A program made the translations under genes and the position numbers. Below, in pieces: positions 15,349 to 24,612 of a stretch of DNA of 64,000 nucleotides. This stretch comes from Blautia obeum ATCC 29174 (GTDB lineage Bacteria > Bacillota > Clostridia > Lachnospirales > Lachnospiraceae), in assembly GCF_025147765.1 (NCBI RefSeq), contig NZ_CP102265.1:2579001-2643000 (forward strand), read 5' to 3'. The notes under the pieces were generated by a model. The model had not been told where the DNA came from. It made no database searches and saw nothing but the letters and a program-made list of their open reading frames with translations. Within the stretch, counting starts at the first letter, position 1; the number at the start of each line of letters is the position of its first letter.

Positions 15349-15557
15349 TTTCTCTCACTCTCCTTAAAATTGAATACTTCTTCAATGCTCATATTAAATA
15401 GTTGTGCAATATCATAAGCCAACCAAAGTGATGGGTCATATTTTCCCGTTTCAATAGCGTTGATTGCTTGTCTTGAAACATTTACTTTTTCGCCTAATTT
15501 CTTTTGCGTTAGTCCCTCCTTTTCACGCAACTCTTTTACACGGTTTTTCAAAATCAC
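15345..15557 (-). CDS. XRE-family helix-turn-helix regulator
   Basis: 70 residues: KNRVKELREKEGLTQKKLGE, then VSRQAINAIETGKYDPSLWL, then ALF-type end NMSIEEVFNFKESE. This is the common short Cro/CI-type regulator. It heads a four-gene module (15557 down to 14232) that occupies the place where Tn916 carries tet(M). The promoter region upstream contains repeated TGTCAAGTTAGC/TGTCAAGCTAGC-like sequences at about 15581-15632, which may be its operators. Confidence 0.85.
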   Translation of the reverse strand: MILKNRVKELREKEGLTQKKLGEKVNVSRQAINAIETGKYDPSLWLAYDIAQLFNMSIEEVFNFKESERK

Positions 15558-15663
15558 CCCTCCTTTTCAGTGTCAAGTTAGCCTTACATTGTCATTATAT
15601 CATATTGGCTTCAAATGTCAAGCTAGCATGACACATATTGAGGAGGGGGGTATAATAGAGCTA

Positions 15664-16575
15664 TTATTTTATAATCTTCCAGTTACTATCCTTATGTAGC
15701 ACAAGCTCGTACTGCGATACCTGCGTTGCCTTTGTCTGATTATCAAGGAATTTCACGGCAACCTTGACTTTCACATTCTCCCCGTCCTTTGTAAAGATAG
15801 TGTTTACCAGTTCAGAATAAAGGTAGTCCCTGCCGATAGGCTCAATCACATTTCCAGCTACATAGTAGGCAAGCTCTTTTTCTGTGGCTGTTGGATAGAG
15901 CTTAAAGAATGTTTCCAGAAATGCGGTAGCGTCATTGACAGTATCAGCGTCTACACTTGCGTCTGCTTCTGGTGTCTTAGGCTCATAGTCTGATTTTTTA
16001 ACTGCTGGTGCAAGGGTAGGGTTCTGAACGATTACCATATCCCCGTCAGCGTCTACATGAACTTTTACGGTATAGGTTGCTTTCACATTGTTTGTCTGTT
16101 CTCCCTCTTTTATCTGCTGATCTACTTCGTAGGTAGCAGAAAAAGTGTCCGTTCCCGATTGCTCGATATGCCATACAATCACATCTGTAACTGTGGAGCT
16201 GGTCGGTATGTCGGTTCTAATGGTATCTATATTCAAGTCCTGCAATTCCTTTGTCAGATAACCGCTGATTGCCTGCGTCCTTGCTTCAATCGCTTCTTTA
16301 TTGTTATTCCATGAGTAATAGGACTTTGCGAAGTTCTTCACAAAATTTTCTATCCCGTTGGTGTCCTGCAAGCGAAGCTCAATGATTTCTTTTTCATGGG
16401 TCGTGTGCTGGTCGATAGCAGTAAAATTCTTATACACCCCAAAGCTCACGCTTGCGATAAGCACCACCCACAACGCAATCACGGTTTTCTTATGTGTGCC
16501 TACCTTGACAGTACGCACCTTTTTTTCTTTGATATTTTCTGTCTGTTTCTTATTCTTCTTAAACATATTTTTCAA
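15664..16575 (-). CDS. Conjugal transfer protein, TcpC/VirB8-like (Tn916 Orf13)
   Basis: 303 residues. A basic cytoplasmic start with one membrane segment (VIALWVVLIASVSFGVYKNF) is followed by an extracytoplasmic part with two NTF2-like domains (roughly 75-185 and 205-300), the TcpC arrangement of the VirB8 class. It stabilises the transfer channel across the envelope. It follows the NlpC/P60 gene by 7 bp in the transfer operon. Confidence 0.85.
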   Translation of the reverse strand: MKNMFKKNKKQTENIKEKKVRTVKVGTHKKTVIALWVVLIASVSFGVYKNFTAIDQHTTHEKEIIELRLQDTNGIENFVKNFAKSYYSWNNNKEAIEARTQAISGYLTKELQDLNIDTIRTDIPTSSTVTDVIVWHIEQSGTDTFSATYEVDQQIKEGEQTNNVKATYTVKVHVDADGDMVIVQNPTLAPAVKKSDYEPKTPEADASVDADTVNDATAFLETFFKLYPTATEKELAYYVAGNVIEPIGRDYLYSELVNTIFTKDGENVKVKVAVKFLDNQTKATQVSQYELVLHKDSNWKIIK

Positions 16576-16582
16576 GTCCTTT

Positions 16583-17590
16583 CTATTGTTTTACTCGTCC
16601 TGCACCGATTAAATGTTGTTGCCAGTAACTACTACTTAGGTCTGCATATCCTATCGGGTCGCCTGCATGGTACATCTGGTTATTTCCTACATAAATGCCG
16701 ACGTGGGTTACATACGAACCAGAGTTATAGGTAGAATGGAAAAATACCAAGTCCCCAGCCTTTGCCTGCGAGAGTGGAAGATGTTGGATAGCGTCATACT
16801 GTGCTTGTGCCGTTCTCGGTAAGGAGATACCAGCTTTTCCATAACACCATTGCACAAGTCCGCTACAATCAAAGGAAGTGTTCGGGTTACTGCCACCATA
16901 CACATACTTCCAGCCTTGATATTTCAACGCTTCATTCATTATCGCTTGTGCCGTCGCATTATCAAAGTGTGCTACGGTCAGATATTGATTGACTAATTCC
17001 ACATAGAACATATTTCCATAGCCATATCGCCAGCCCCCATTCTTCGCAACAGCTATCGGGTTGGTGTAGGTTACTTTCTTTCCACCCGATTTCTCACGGG
17101 CGAAGCTCTCTGCAAAGTTAAAGGTGTGTTTTTTCCCTTTTCCTGCCACATATCCCACATAGCCACCGCCATAGTTATAAGACTGTATCGCTACATTCAA
17201 ATCGTCGATACCTTGATTTTTGCAGGAAGAAAGCAGGGACGCAAAATACTTACACCCCTGCTTGATTGAGCTTTCCGTATCTAAAGAGTTGGGTGGTAGT
17301 CCCAGACTTTCCGAACTCTGCATAACATCTTCTGCCGTACCGCCACTTTCTACTTGAATGATAGCCAGTAACACATTAACATACTCGGAAATACCGTATT
17401 CTCTGGCGTACTTTTCTACCATAGGCTGATGTTTCAAGACTTCTGCGGATAAGTTCATACCCGTAATGCCAGAAGAAAAGTTGCTGTTCTCGTCGTCGCT
17501 GTCCGCACTAATCAAGACACCAAAGAAAAGCACCAGAGAGAAGAGGATAGGAAACAGACTGCCGATAAGAGCGATATGTTTCAGTTTCAT
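16583..17590 (-). CDS. Bifunctional lysozyme/NlpC-P60 cell wall hydrolase (Tn916 Orf14)
   Basis: 335 residues. A signal anchor (about 5-30) is followed by a lysozyme-like domain (VLLAIIQVESGGTAEDVMQS, with Gly-rich YNYGGGYVGY) and a C-terminal NlpC/P60 domain with catalytic Cys in NTSFDCSGLVQWCYG and His in THVGIYVG. It opens peptidoglycan for the transfer machine. Overlaps the VirB6-like gene by 4 bp (ATGA). Confidence 0.9.
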   Translation of the reverse strand: MKLKHIALIGSLFPILFSLVLFFGVLISADSDDENSNFSSGITGMNLSAEVLKHQPMVEKYAREYGISEYVNVLLAIIQVESGGTAEDVMQSSESLGLPPNSLDTESSIKQGCKYFASLLSSCKNQGIDDLNVAIQSYNYGGGYVGYVAGKGKKHTFNFAESFAREKSGGKKVTYTNPIAVAKNGGWRYGYGNMFYVELVNQYLTVAHFDNATAQAIMNEALKYQGWKYVYGGSNPNTSFDCSGLVQWCYGKAGISLPRTAQAQYDAIQHLPLSQAKAGDLVFFHSTYNSGSYVTHVGIYVGNNQMYHAGDPIGYADLSSSYWQQHLIGAGRVKQ

Positions 17591-19800
17591 TTTTTCTTCT
17601 GTCCTTTCTTCGTTACAAGGTTACGAGTTTTCTCTATGGTCTGCTGGTTCTTCTGGACGCTCTGGGTCTGCTGAACCTTTGTCCTGCGGTCTTTGGTGTA
17701 ATTCTGGCGTGTTTCCTGCGATACCACTTTTTCTACATTCTGCCTATGTACTGTCTGTGTAAGCTGGGTCGCTTTCCTATCAGAACCACCCGAAGATAAC
17801 GGACGCTCTTTGATAACATTTGTCTTGACTGGTTCACTTGCTTTTGAAGTGGTCGCTGTGGCAGGGCGTTTGACTTCCTGCATTTTTTCCGCACTCGGCT
17901 TTGGAATGGTTGAAGCTGTGGCTGGTCGCTCATGGGGACGGGTAGCTCCCATTGTCGCTGATCCGTCAGCCTTTCGCTGTACCTGCCTTGCTTCTTGTGC
18001 CTTTTGAAGCTCCATACGCTTGTCAGCGATATTTTGTCTATGTTGTTCCTGCTTTTCCAAGCGTCCCGTCTGTCTGGACTGCTGTTCCTGCACCATGCCA
18101 CGCTTGAAGTCGGATACGCTGGACTTTGCCTTTTCCTTTGCGGAATACACCGCATAAGCGGTCTGTGTCGGTATATCCTTGATGTTTTCTTTGACAGCAT
18201 TTGCCTTGTCTTTCACTTTATTTTTCGTATCTAAGACAGCCCCCACCTTTGAGCCTGCACGTTGTCCCATGCTAGAAGTGGTATTCCCCCGATTTTCTTT
18301 AGAAGCTGTATTTTTTCTTTCAGCCCTCTTGCCAGCAACGGCACTTCCAGCCACCGCACCAGCGACACCGCCCGAAATACCGCCAGCACTTACCGCCCTT
18401 GCAATACGGTGTTCCATACGCCTAGCTCTATGTCGCATAAACAGATACGGTCTGCGGAATATCCTGCGTCCCATGTTTTGACTGTCGCCAGCGTTCAAAG
18501 AGAACATATTCATTAAGTCGCCTAACTTGATAAAGATACCTGCAAAACACACTATCTGTAAGAACGCCACCATAAAAAACGGGTAATCTTTGGAGATGTT
18601 ATAAAACATACTGGAAATACTGAACGCCACCGTTACAATGAGTGTAATTCCTGCCCGTGTCATTATGGTATTAAATACCCTTACGATTGCCTGCTTTGCC
18701 ATGCTTTCATAGCTCGGTATCATAGAGAGCAAGAAACTAATAGGCAGGAACATAGCGAAGATAATAAAAAGTATCTGGCTTAACATCATTATCCCTGTCA
18801 GTAGGAATACAAAGATTGTGATACCTATATTAAAAATGAATAGGAAGAACACCATGCCTAAACGGTTCACGACCTGCGGTATCGTCAGATTGTTGTTGTC
18901 GTTGTCCTCAATTTCTGTTTTCACGACTTCTTCTCGTGTTTTCCCGTCTTCGTCCTCTGGACTTGCTGATACAAGAGCGACCACACGGTCTGCCCCGATT
19001 TCTTCTGCGTTGCTGTTCCCGAATTGTAAGAGTAACCACGGCTGTTCCACTTGAATAGAAAATAAGCTATCCCGTATCAAGTCCACGCTGTCCTTGCCCT
19101 CGCTGTCAGAGTTGGGGAGCATGATTTTTGTTCCCAAGTCAAGTGAAGCGGTACTGATGTCTGATGAAAATTCATTTATCTTCTTGATGTAGTCGGGAGC
19201 GTAAGCAATAAATGAAGCGGACAGCACGAACACCACAAGAAAATTGATAACCGCTTGAACCGCTTTGCTGGTTTCTCTTTTTATCAGTCCCGTATAGGCA
19301 ACATAAATACCAATGATTAAAATTATCAGTAATAGAGAACCTACATAAAATCCCGTACTCCCGAAGCCATTCTCGGTAACACCTGCAAGGGTCTGTATGC
19401 TCTTTCCGATACTGTCTGCCATATCGTTAATAAAATCAAGTTTATAGGCTTCCTGCACCACATAGCCCGTGGCATTGCTTAAATAAAGGCTTATCGTCCA
19501 GACAAAGTTGGTAATACAGTAAAGCCCGTACTGCACCGATTTTCCGATACCGTCCAGCCAGTTCCACGGAAGCCACGACCAGCTATTATCCACATAAAAA
19601 TCAAGCTGGTAGTTGGAAAGGGGATATTTTGAGTAAAGATTTTCTGCGTTTATGGTATCGTCCACAAGCCCCGTCGCATGAGCCACCGTCCCCAGAAGTG
19701 AAAGCAGGATAAGGGAGAGTGCCACCACGAACAGAGCCATTTTGAGAAAGTGGAAAATCTTCTTTTTTGTGAACGCACCTTTTATCCTTTCTTTCATCAC
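17587..19800 (-). CDS. VirB6/TrbL-like conjugal transfer membrane protein (Tn916 Orf15)
   Basis: 737 residues. A signal-like start, then about eight membrane segments (roughly 20-420), then a long cytoplasmic tail rich in Lys, Gln, Arg and Ala (about 450-737) with coiled-coil character. This is the layout of the polytopic channel component of Gram-positive type IV secretion. The gene overlaps both neighbours by 4 bp. Confidence 0.85.
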   Translation of the reverse strand: MMKERIKGAFTKKKIFHFLKMALFVVALSLILLSLLGTVAHATGLVDDTINAENLYSKYPLSNYQLDFYVDNSWSWLPWNWLDGIGKSVQYGLYCITNFVWTISLYLSNATGYVVQEAYKLDFINDMADSIGKSIQTLAGVTENGFGSTGFYVGSLLLIILIIGIYVAYTGLIKRETSKAVQAVINFLVVFVLSASFIAYAPDYIKKINEFSSDISTASLDLGTKIMLPNSDSEGKDSVDLIRDSLFSIQVEQPWLLLQFGNSNAEEIGADRVVALVSASPEDEDGKTREEVVKTEIEDNDNNNLTIPQVVNRLGMVFFLFIFNIGITIFVFLLTGIMMLSQILFIIFAMFLPISFLLSMIPSYESMAKQAIVRVFNTIMTRAGITLIVTVAFSISSMFYNISKDYPFFMVAFLQIVCFAGIFIKLGDLMNMFSLNAGDSQNMGRRIFRRPYLFMRHRARRMEHRIARAVSAGGISGGVAGAVAGSAVAGKRAERKNTASKENRGNTTSSMGQRAGSKVGAVLDTKNKVKDKANAVKENIKDIPTQTAYAVYSAKEKAKSSVSDFKRGMVQEQQSRQTGRLEKQEQHRQNIADKRMELQKAQEARQVQRKADGSATMGATRPHERPATASTIPKPSAEKMQEVKRPATATTSKASEPVKTNVIKERPLSSGGSDRKATQLTQTVHRQNVEKVVSQETRQNYTKDRRTKVQQTQSVQKNQQTIEKTRNLVTKKGQKKK

Positions 19801-22247
19801 TCCACCTCATTTCTCTGCACGGGCGGTCTGGTATCAAAGGCGTGTAGCAGTTCTTCAAAGACTGGGTGTATCTGCACCACACCGACACGTCCGTATAAGT
19901 CCTGCAATAAGCATTGTCCGTTCTCCAAATCACGCAAGCGTTTCTGGTTGTTCTCGTCGTCCTTGTCGATACCAAAAAATTCTAAGGTCTGTTTTATCTC
20001 GTTGATGTCGGTGCTACGAAAGGCAAATTTCAAGCCGATGTTGTTTTTCAGACTTTCCTTTGACACATCATAGGCAGACTGGGTAACGAAATAAACGCCT
20101 GCCTGCATAGCTCGTCCAGCACGAACCAGCTTATTTGATAAAGTTTCGCCTTGTGCCACATTTAAGAACGCCCACGCTTCGTCCAAATCAACAATCTTAA
20201 AAATGCTTCTGTCCGAATGGATAAAATCAAGGGCAAAGGTACTAATCACAATCAGCATAGATACCGACAATAATTCAATGGTCGTGTATTCCTCAAAGGT
20301 CGTGTCCTTATCTGGTAATACTAAGTCCGCTACTTGAATGATATTGAGCTGGTTATCAAGGCTGATTGCATTTTCCACCGTACCGTCTGAAAACAGCAGA
20401 TGTGCAAAGTCGTAGTCCGTGAAGCTGTCGATATGGTCTGCGATATTTCTTGATATGGGTGTATCTTCACGGCGTAGCTCGTCTATCACATGGAGCAAGC
20501 CCCGACTGTCGCTCTGGGTAACGGAGCGTACCGCCTTACGAAGTACAGGGAATTTTTCGCCGTCCCTAGAGGAAATACCCGTTAAAAATGTCAAGATGTC
20601 GATTGCCAGACTTTCAGCGTCTTTTACATTCTTCATAATCACGAACGGGTCAAGAAGTCCTGCATTGTCCTTGTCGCTGGTAAGATTTACGATATTGATT
20701 TCATGGGCGATTTCTGGGAGCGTTTCTTTCCAGTTGCCCCTCTCAGCTTTGGGGTCTAAAATGACTGCTTGACCGCCAAACAGCACCGCATAATATACCA
20801 GAAGATTGTTGCAGAATGACTTTCCACCGCCAAGCGAACCGACAAAAGCAGAAGCAAGGGCGTTTGTTACTGTGCCTTTTACACCCTGCGAAGCTAAAGA
20901 CGGTTGCAGGTACACATTTCTTCCCGTATCAACGGAATAGCCCATATAGATACCCGTAGTTTCCCCTAACTGCTGTGTCGCTCCAAAGCCAAGCCCTGCC
21001 AAGAAGTCTGATTTTACATACTGCACATAATCATTGATATATCGCTTGCTGGCAGGTAAAAATTCAGAATGAAGCCCCAGCATATCCCCAGCAGGACGCA
21101 CCAGCTTTACATTGAGGTCGTCGTAAAAGTCCTTGACTTCATCACAACGGCGTTTCAGCTCGTCAAGATCGGGTGCAGACACCCGTATGACGTAGCTTAA
21201 CTTATACATACTTTCTTTGCTCTGGTCTAAGTCCGTTTCCAGCTCGTCCACGCTGTCTAATGCGTCCACCACATTTGAGCTGGTTTCACTTCCTGCTTGA
21301 TAAGCGTGATTGTCAAGGTCTTTCAATTCCTTTTTCTTATTGCGGACGGTTGTTAATGCTTTTCGATTTTCCACGATTTCTACATTCATAGAAGTATCAA
21401 CAGGGAATGTGAATTGCTGTTGCTGGAAATAGAAGATTTCAGACGACGGAAAATCAAGCTCGCCTACAATCGCATTGACAGTAAAGTAGGACACATAACT
21501 TTCCTTGTCCTCATGTTCCAATCGTAAATACCGCTGGCTTTCCTCAATCACACACCTTGTCGGACGGATAAGGTCGTAGTATTTTATCAGCGTTTCTTTG
21601 TTCAATTTTTTCTTTGGTAGCTGGTACTCATAATCTTCATAGGCGATACCGTCCCTGCCGTAAAGATGTTCCATGAGATACCCAAAATCATTGATTTCCA
21701 AGCGACGCACTTTAAAACGCCTTGAGATTTTATTTTCCAGTAACTTTTCCATTTTCATGTAACGGTTGATTTCATCATTCGGCATGGAAACAAAATCATT
21801 CATCAGCGTGTGGTTCACTTCATGGAGAAGTTCTGTGAACGTCAGCCATGCCGATTTTTTAATATTCTTCAGATTGAGTTTTTCTTCCGTAACCATGAGC
21901 TTAAAGCCAAGAAAAAATCGGTAGTCCACTTGATTGTCCCCAATCATAGATACTAACGCTTCGGTCTGTTCGTCTATTTTCTGGTAAGCAACTTCCTTTA
22001 ATTTTCCAGTTACCAGCTTCTTTGACTGCTCCTGCTGACTTCGGATTGAGCTTTCTGTGGCAATCTGCAACGCATGAATTTTACCCTCACGGGACTGTGC
22101 GATTAGCTGTCGAAAGCTGTCGTGCACGATAAATTTCTGCTCTGCGGATAAGAAAGAATAGTTGTACGGTATCAGCTCATAGTAAGCGAACACCTCATTG
22201 TCCTTGTTCCAGACAAGGTTATTGTCAATATATTTTATCGGGAACAT
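19797..22247 (-). CDS. VirB4-like conjugation ATPase (Tn916 Orf16)
   Basis: 816 residues. Walker A is in FVGSLGGGKSFCNN (about 475) and Walker B in KIVDLDEAWAFL (about 690). The N-terminal 400 residues form the usual membrane-associated VirB4 part. It powers assembly and DNA transfer. The start overlaps the TcpE gene by 23 bp. Confidence 0.92.
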   Translation of the reverse strand: MFPIKYIDNNLVWNKDNEVFAYYELIPYNYSFLSAEQKFIVHDSFRQLIAQSREGKIHALQIATESSIRSQQEQSKKLVTGKLKEVAYQKIDEQTEALVSMIGDNQVDYRFFLGFKLMVTEEKLNLKNIKKSAWLTFTELLHEVNHTLMNDFVSMPNDEINRYMKMEKLLENKISRRFKVRRLEINDFGYLMEHLYGRDGIAYEDYEYQLPKKKLNKETLIKYYDLIRPTRCVIEESQRYLRLEHEDKESYVSYFTVNAIVGELDFPSSEIFYFQQQQFTFPVDTSMNVEIVENRKALTTVRNKKKELKDLDNHAYQAGSETSSNVVDALDSVDELETDLDQSKESMYKLSYVIRVSAPDLDELKRRCDEVKDFYDDLNVKLVRPAGDMLGLHSEFLPASKRYINDYVQYVKSDFLAGLGFGATQQLGETTGIYMGYSVDTGRNVYLQPSLASQGVKGTVTNALASAFVGSLGGGKSFCNNLLVYYAVLFGGQAVILDPKAERGNWKETLPEIAHEINIVNLTSDKDNAGLLDPFVIMKNVKDAESLAIDILTFLTGISSRDGEKFPVLRKAVRSVTQSDSRGLLHVIDELRREDTPISRNIADHIDSFTDYDFAHLLFSDGTVENAISLDNQLNIIQVADLVLPDKDTTFEEYTTIELLSVSMLIVISTFALDFIHSDRSIFKIVDLDEAWAFLNVAQGETLSNKLVRAGRAMQAGVYFVTQSAYDVSKESLKNNIGLKFAFRSTDINEIKQTLEFFGIDKDDENNQKRLRDLENGQCLLQDLYGRVGVVQIHPVFEELLHAFDTRPPVQRNEVE

Positions 22248-22623
22248 AGTTCACACTCCTTACTGCCGTGATTGTTTCATTGAGTATCTGTTTATGCAGT
22301 TTTACGGCTTTTCCTGCATAAGTGATTTTAGGTCGCAGGGCATAGGTTATCTGTGATTTCAAAAAGCTGTACGGCTTCTTTCCGTCAAAGGTTTTCTGCG
22401 ACATGAACCAAGTGAGAGCAACGGGAATACCAAAGTATTTGAGAAATGCTCCCTCAATCATGGAAAGTGGGGGAATATCCCCAAACAGAATGATGATAAA
22501 TTCTGTAATCACAAACCATGTAATCTGTGTAAAGGTAACGGGAAAGGGCAAGTTAAAGTCATTGATTGCATACAAGACTTTTTCCACGTTCCAGATACCC
22601 GTGTAGCTTTTAATCTTTTTCAA
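22225..22623 (-). CDS. TcpE-like conjugal transfer protein (Tn916 Orf17)
   Basis: 132 residues with two adjacent membrane segments (about 34-82) and a conserved C-terminal stretch (KPYSFLKSQITYALRPKITYAGK). This is the TcpE family, a membrane component of the Gram-positive conjugation channel. First gene of the orf17-orf13 block, preceded by a terminator at 22651-22678. Confidence 0.85.
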   Translation of the reverse strand: MKKIKSYTGIWNVEKVLYAINDFNLPFPVTFTQITWFVITEFIIILFGDIPPLSMIEGAFLKYFGIPVALTWFMSQKTFDGKKPYSFLKSQITYALRPKITYAGKAVKLHKQILNETITAVRSVNYVPDKIY

Positions 22624-22650
22624 GTTCTTTCAGCTCCTTTCAAAATAGAA

Positions 22651-22678
22651 AAGGACAGCCATGTTTCAGACTGTCCCT
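22651..22678 (-). terminator. Terminator between ardA and the transfer block
   Basis: GGACAG (22653-22658) and CTGTCC (22671-22676) pair with flanking AAG/CTT extension and TTTTC follows on the minus strand. It separates the ardA genes from orf17-orf13. Confidence 0.6.
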
Positions 22679-22732
22679 TAAAAGAGAAATACGCTGTCAG
22701 TAGCAACAATGCTTGTCGCTGATCTTCCAGCG

Positions 22733-23236
22733 TTAATATGGTATCTCGCACATACCTCGGCTTGTTTCAATGAAGCAACCGCCCATATCCAAATCTCGCC
22801 CGTAGGCTTCATAGTCAATGTAGTTCTGTAAGCTGGGTGGAATATCCCCAAGTGCCTGCAATTCGTCTATGTAGTAGTAGGCAACGTCTGTCATGGTTTC
22901 ACAGTCGGGATAATAATAAATATCGTCCTTATGTTCCACGACTTCTTCCAGCGTCCCGTAGTGGCTGATAAATTCGTCCAGACATTCTACGATATAGTCG
23001 GGAAGTTCCTCTATCATTTCATACATCTCATTGAGTTCTTCAATGGAAACATACTCGCCAATCGCAATGGGGAAGTTGTCGGTATCATGGATAGCGTACT
23101 CTTCATACTGTTCATTTAAGCCGATTTTTTCTTTTACATCTTCCTCGTCAATGGGGAACGTGAACCAAGCACCAACTAAATAGCCCTCATTGTATTTGCC
23201 AAGATTAGCAATGTAAACCGCCATATCATCAATCAT
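22733..23236 (-). CDS. ardA: Antirestriction protein ArdA (Tn916 Orf18), copy 1
   Basis: About 167 residues, beginning MIDDMAVYIANLGKYNEGYL and continuing GAWFTFPIDEEDVKEKIGLN, the ArdA N-terminal signature. It is strongly acidic, as expected for a DNA mimic that blocks type I restriction enzymes while the ICE enters a new host. GAGGTGG stands before the ATG at 23236. It follows a second ardA gene by 17 bp. Confidence 0.92.
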   Translation of the reverse strand: MIDDMAVYIANLGKYNEGYLVGAWFTFPIDEEDVKEKIGLNEQYEEYAIHDTDNFPIAIGEYVSIEELNEMYEMIEELPDYIVECLDEFISHYGTLEEVVEHKDDIYYYPDCETMTDVAYYYIDELQALGDIPPSLQNYIDYEAYGRDLDMGGCFIETSRGMCEIPY

Positions 23237-23253
23237 AAGCACCACCTCATTTC

Positions 23254-23757
23254 CTACTCTGGCAGTTCAAAAATACCGTGTTCTGTTACTAAAAATTTCC
23301 CGTGTTCCTGCAAGTGAGAAGCATAGGCTTCAAAGTCAAAGTAGTATTCTTGACAGTCCTCGGATAAATGTTTGAACGTCGGGTCATTCATCAGCTTTTG
23401 CCTTGCAACATCTATCATGCTTTTGCAGTCGGGATAAACGGTAATCACGTTCCTGCAAATATAAAGTGCTTCTAAATTCTCAAACACCGTAAGCAGTGAT
23501 ACATATTCTTCCTGCATATCACTTGAAAGCTGGCGGTACATAAAATCTAATTCGTTGAGCTGGTACACGCTTGTATGTTCGTGAACTTCATCAGCATAAG
23601 GCAACACCTTTTCGATAATGCGGTAATCCCCACTTTCTGCACCGATACCTAACTTTTCTTCAAGCTCGGCAACATCTATCGGCAAGTCGAACCAGTATGA
23701 TGTTGTTTCTTCGCCAGTTGTTCCTCTCGTTTCCACCAGCACCCTTGTTTCCTGCAT
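23254..23757 (-). CDS. ardA: Antirestriction protein ArdA, copy 2 (divergent)
   Basis: 167 residues, acidic, same length and fold pattern as the neighbouring copy: SYWFDLPIDVAELEEKLGIG aligns with GAWFTFPIDEEDVKEKIGLN, and both end with a YDFEAYASHL/YIDYEAYGRDL block and a short hydrophobic tail. Identity between the copies looks low, so this is an old duplication or a separately acquired paralogue and may face a different restriction type. Confidence 0.85.
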   Translation of the reverse strand: MQETRVLVETRGTTGEETTSYWFDLPIDVAELEEKLGIGAESGDYRIIEKVLPYADEVHEHTSVYQLNELDFMYRQLSSDMQEEYVSLLTVFENLEALYICRNVITVYPDCKSMIDVARQKLMNDPTFKHLSEDCQEYYFDFEAYASHLQEHGKFLVTEHGIFELPE

Positions 23758-23972
23758 TGTTCCTCACGTCCTTTCTGTTGTTTCATCACATCTTTTATGG
23801 TCTGGTACGACATACCAAACACATACTTTGAAAAATCTTCTAACTGTCTTTCTTCATAGTCAGTAGGGTTCAGTCGTTTCATTTCATGCCATACTTTACG
23901 TTTGTAAGAGGGCAGGTCTGAAATGTATTCACAGCCGACTTTTACCTGCATATCCTTAAAAATATCGTTCAT
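23676..23972 (-). CDS. Hypothetical ICE protein upstream of ardA
   Basis: 98 residues; residues 1-70 (KDMQVKVGCEYISDLPSYKR, then VWHEMKRLNPTDYEERQLED) look like a compact helical domain common in Tn916-like elements. The last 27 residues are encoded in another frame over the first 82 bp of the second ardA gene and look like read-through (KREEQLAKKQHHTG), so the natural protein may once have been shorter. Function not known. Confidence 0.6.
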   Translation of the reverse strand: MNDIFKDMQVKVGCEYISDLPSYKRKVWHEMKRLNPTDYEERQLEDFSKYVFGMSYQTIKDVMKQQKGREEQCRKQGCWWKREEQLAKKQHHTGSTCR

Positions 23973-24002
23973 TTCATCACTCCAATCTGAAATTTAGGTA
24001 AG

Positions 24003-24042
24003 AAAAAAGCAGTCAATCCTAAGACTAACTGCTTTGTGTGTA
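24003..24042 (-). terminator. Terminator, copy 1 of a duplicated 40-bp sequence
   Basis: On the minus strand AAAGCAGT and ACTGCTTT pair, and TTTTTT follows: an intrinsic terminator downstream of yjdF. The whole 40-bp sequence (starting AAAAAAGCAGTCAATCCTAA on the plus strand) recurs at 28644-28683. Confidence 0.7.
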
Positions 24043-24087
24043 GATATGAACTTATAAAATTTTTAGTTTATGATATAGCAACATCAT

Positions 24088-24504
24088 TTAATGTCCTCTG
24101 TGTTTTGCTTTTTTCTTTTGTTGCTTCAACTTAAACTTTTGTTCTGCGTCCATTTGCTTTTTATGTTTGGAATTAGATTTATATTCTTCTTTTTTTAATT
24201 CATGTTGTAATTTTAGAGCTTGTTGCGATTTTGTCCCAATTCCATTGTTCTGTAATTGTTTCTTTACATCTCTAAGAACTCTTTTAGGATTTTTCTTATC
24301 CTTTTTTACAATCGTTTCAACTGCTGGACTAAATTGTAAATCATAATAATGTTTCAACACAAATTCTTGAATATCGTAATCTTTTGGCTCTGCACCAAAT
24401 GTTACCTTTGCTACGGAAAGTTTTCCATCACAAATTCTTTCAAAAACTCCAACCCAAAAAGGTTCTGCAAAATACACAGTCAATTTACATTTTATTGTCT
24501 TCAT
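24088..24504 (-). CDS. yjdF: YjdF family protein
   Basis: About 138 residues: KCKLTVYFAEPFWVGVFERI, then VTFGAEPKDYDIQEFVL, then a basic tail ending KQQKKKAKHRGH. This matches YjdF in full, including the terminal KH-R/K-G. AGGAGG stands 7 nt before the ATG at 24504; the ATG at 24534 lies inside the riboswitch expression platform and is rejected. The biochemical role of YjdF is not settled; its riboswitch binds azaaromatic compounds, so a role in coping with such toxins is suspected. Here it is ICE cargo flanked by terminators. Confidence 0.9.
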   Translation of the reverse strand: MKTIKCKLTVYFAEPFWVGVFERICDGKLSVAKVTFGAEPKDYDIQEFVLKHYYDLQFSPAVETIVKKDKKNPKRVLRDVKKQLQNNGIGTKSQQALKLQHELKKEEYKSNSKHKKQMDAEQKFKLKQQKKKAKHRGH

Positions 24505-24510
24505 ATCAAT

Positions 24511-24612
24511 CCCTCCTTGTTTATTTCCAAACAAAGAACGGACAACCCGGAGGGGCAGGTTACTTACCCTATAAACATAGGACGGCTGGGCTACCTACCA
24601 GCTCTCGCATAA
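24511..24612 (-). promoter_or_regulatory. yjdF riboswitch (azaaromatic-binding)
   Basis: The leader of yjdF is a GC-rich structured block in an AT-rich setting: GCGAGAGCTGGTAGGTAGCC, a GGG-TAA turn, then CCTGCCCCTCCGGGTTGTCC. It ends in a hairpin CTTTGTTT-6 nt-AAACAAGG whose 3' arm runs into the AGGAGG site, suggesting translational control. The yjdF motif is established as a riboswitch class upstream of this gene. I rely on the gene context and general shape, not on a covariance model score. Confidence 0.7.
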
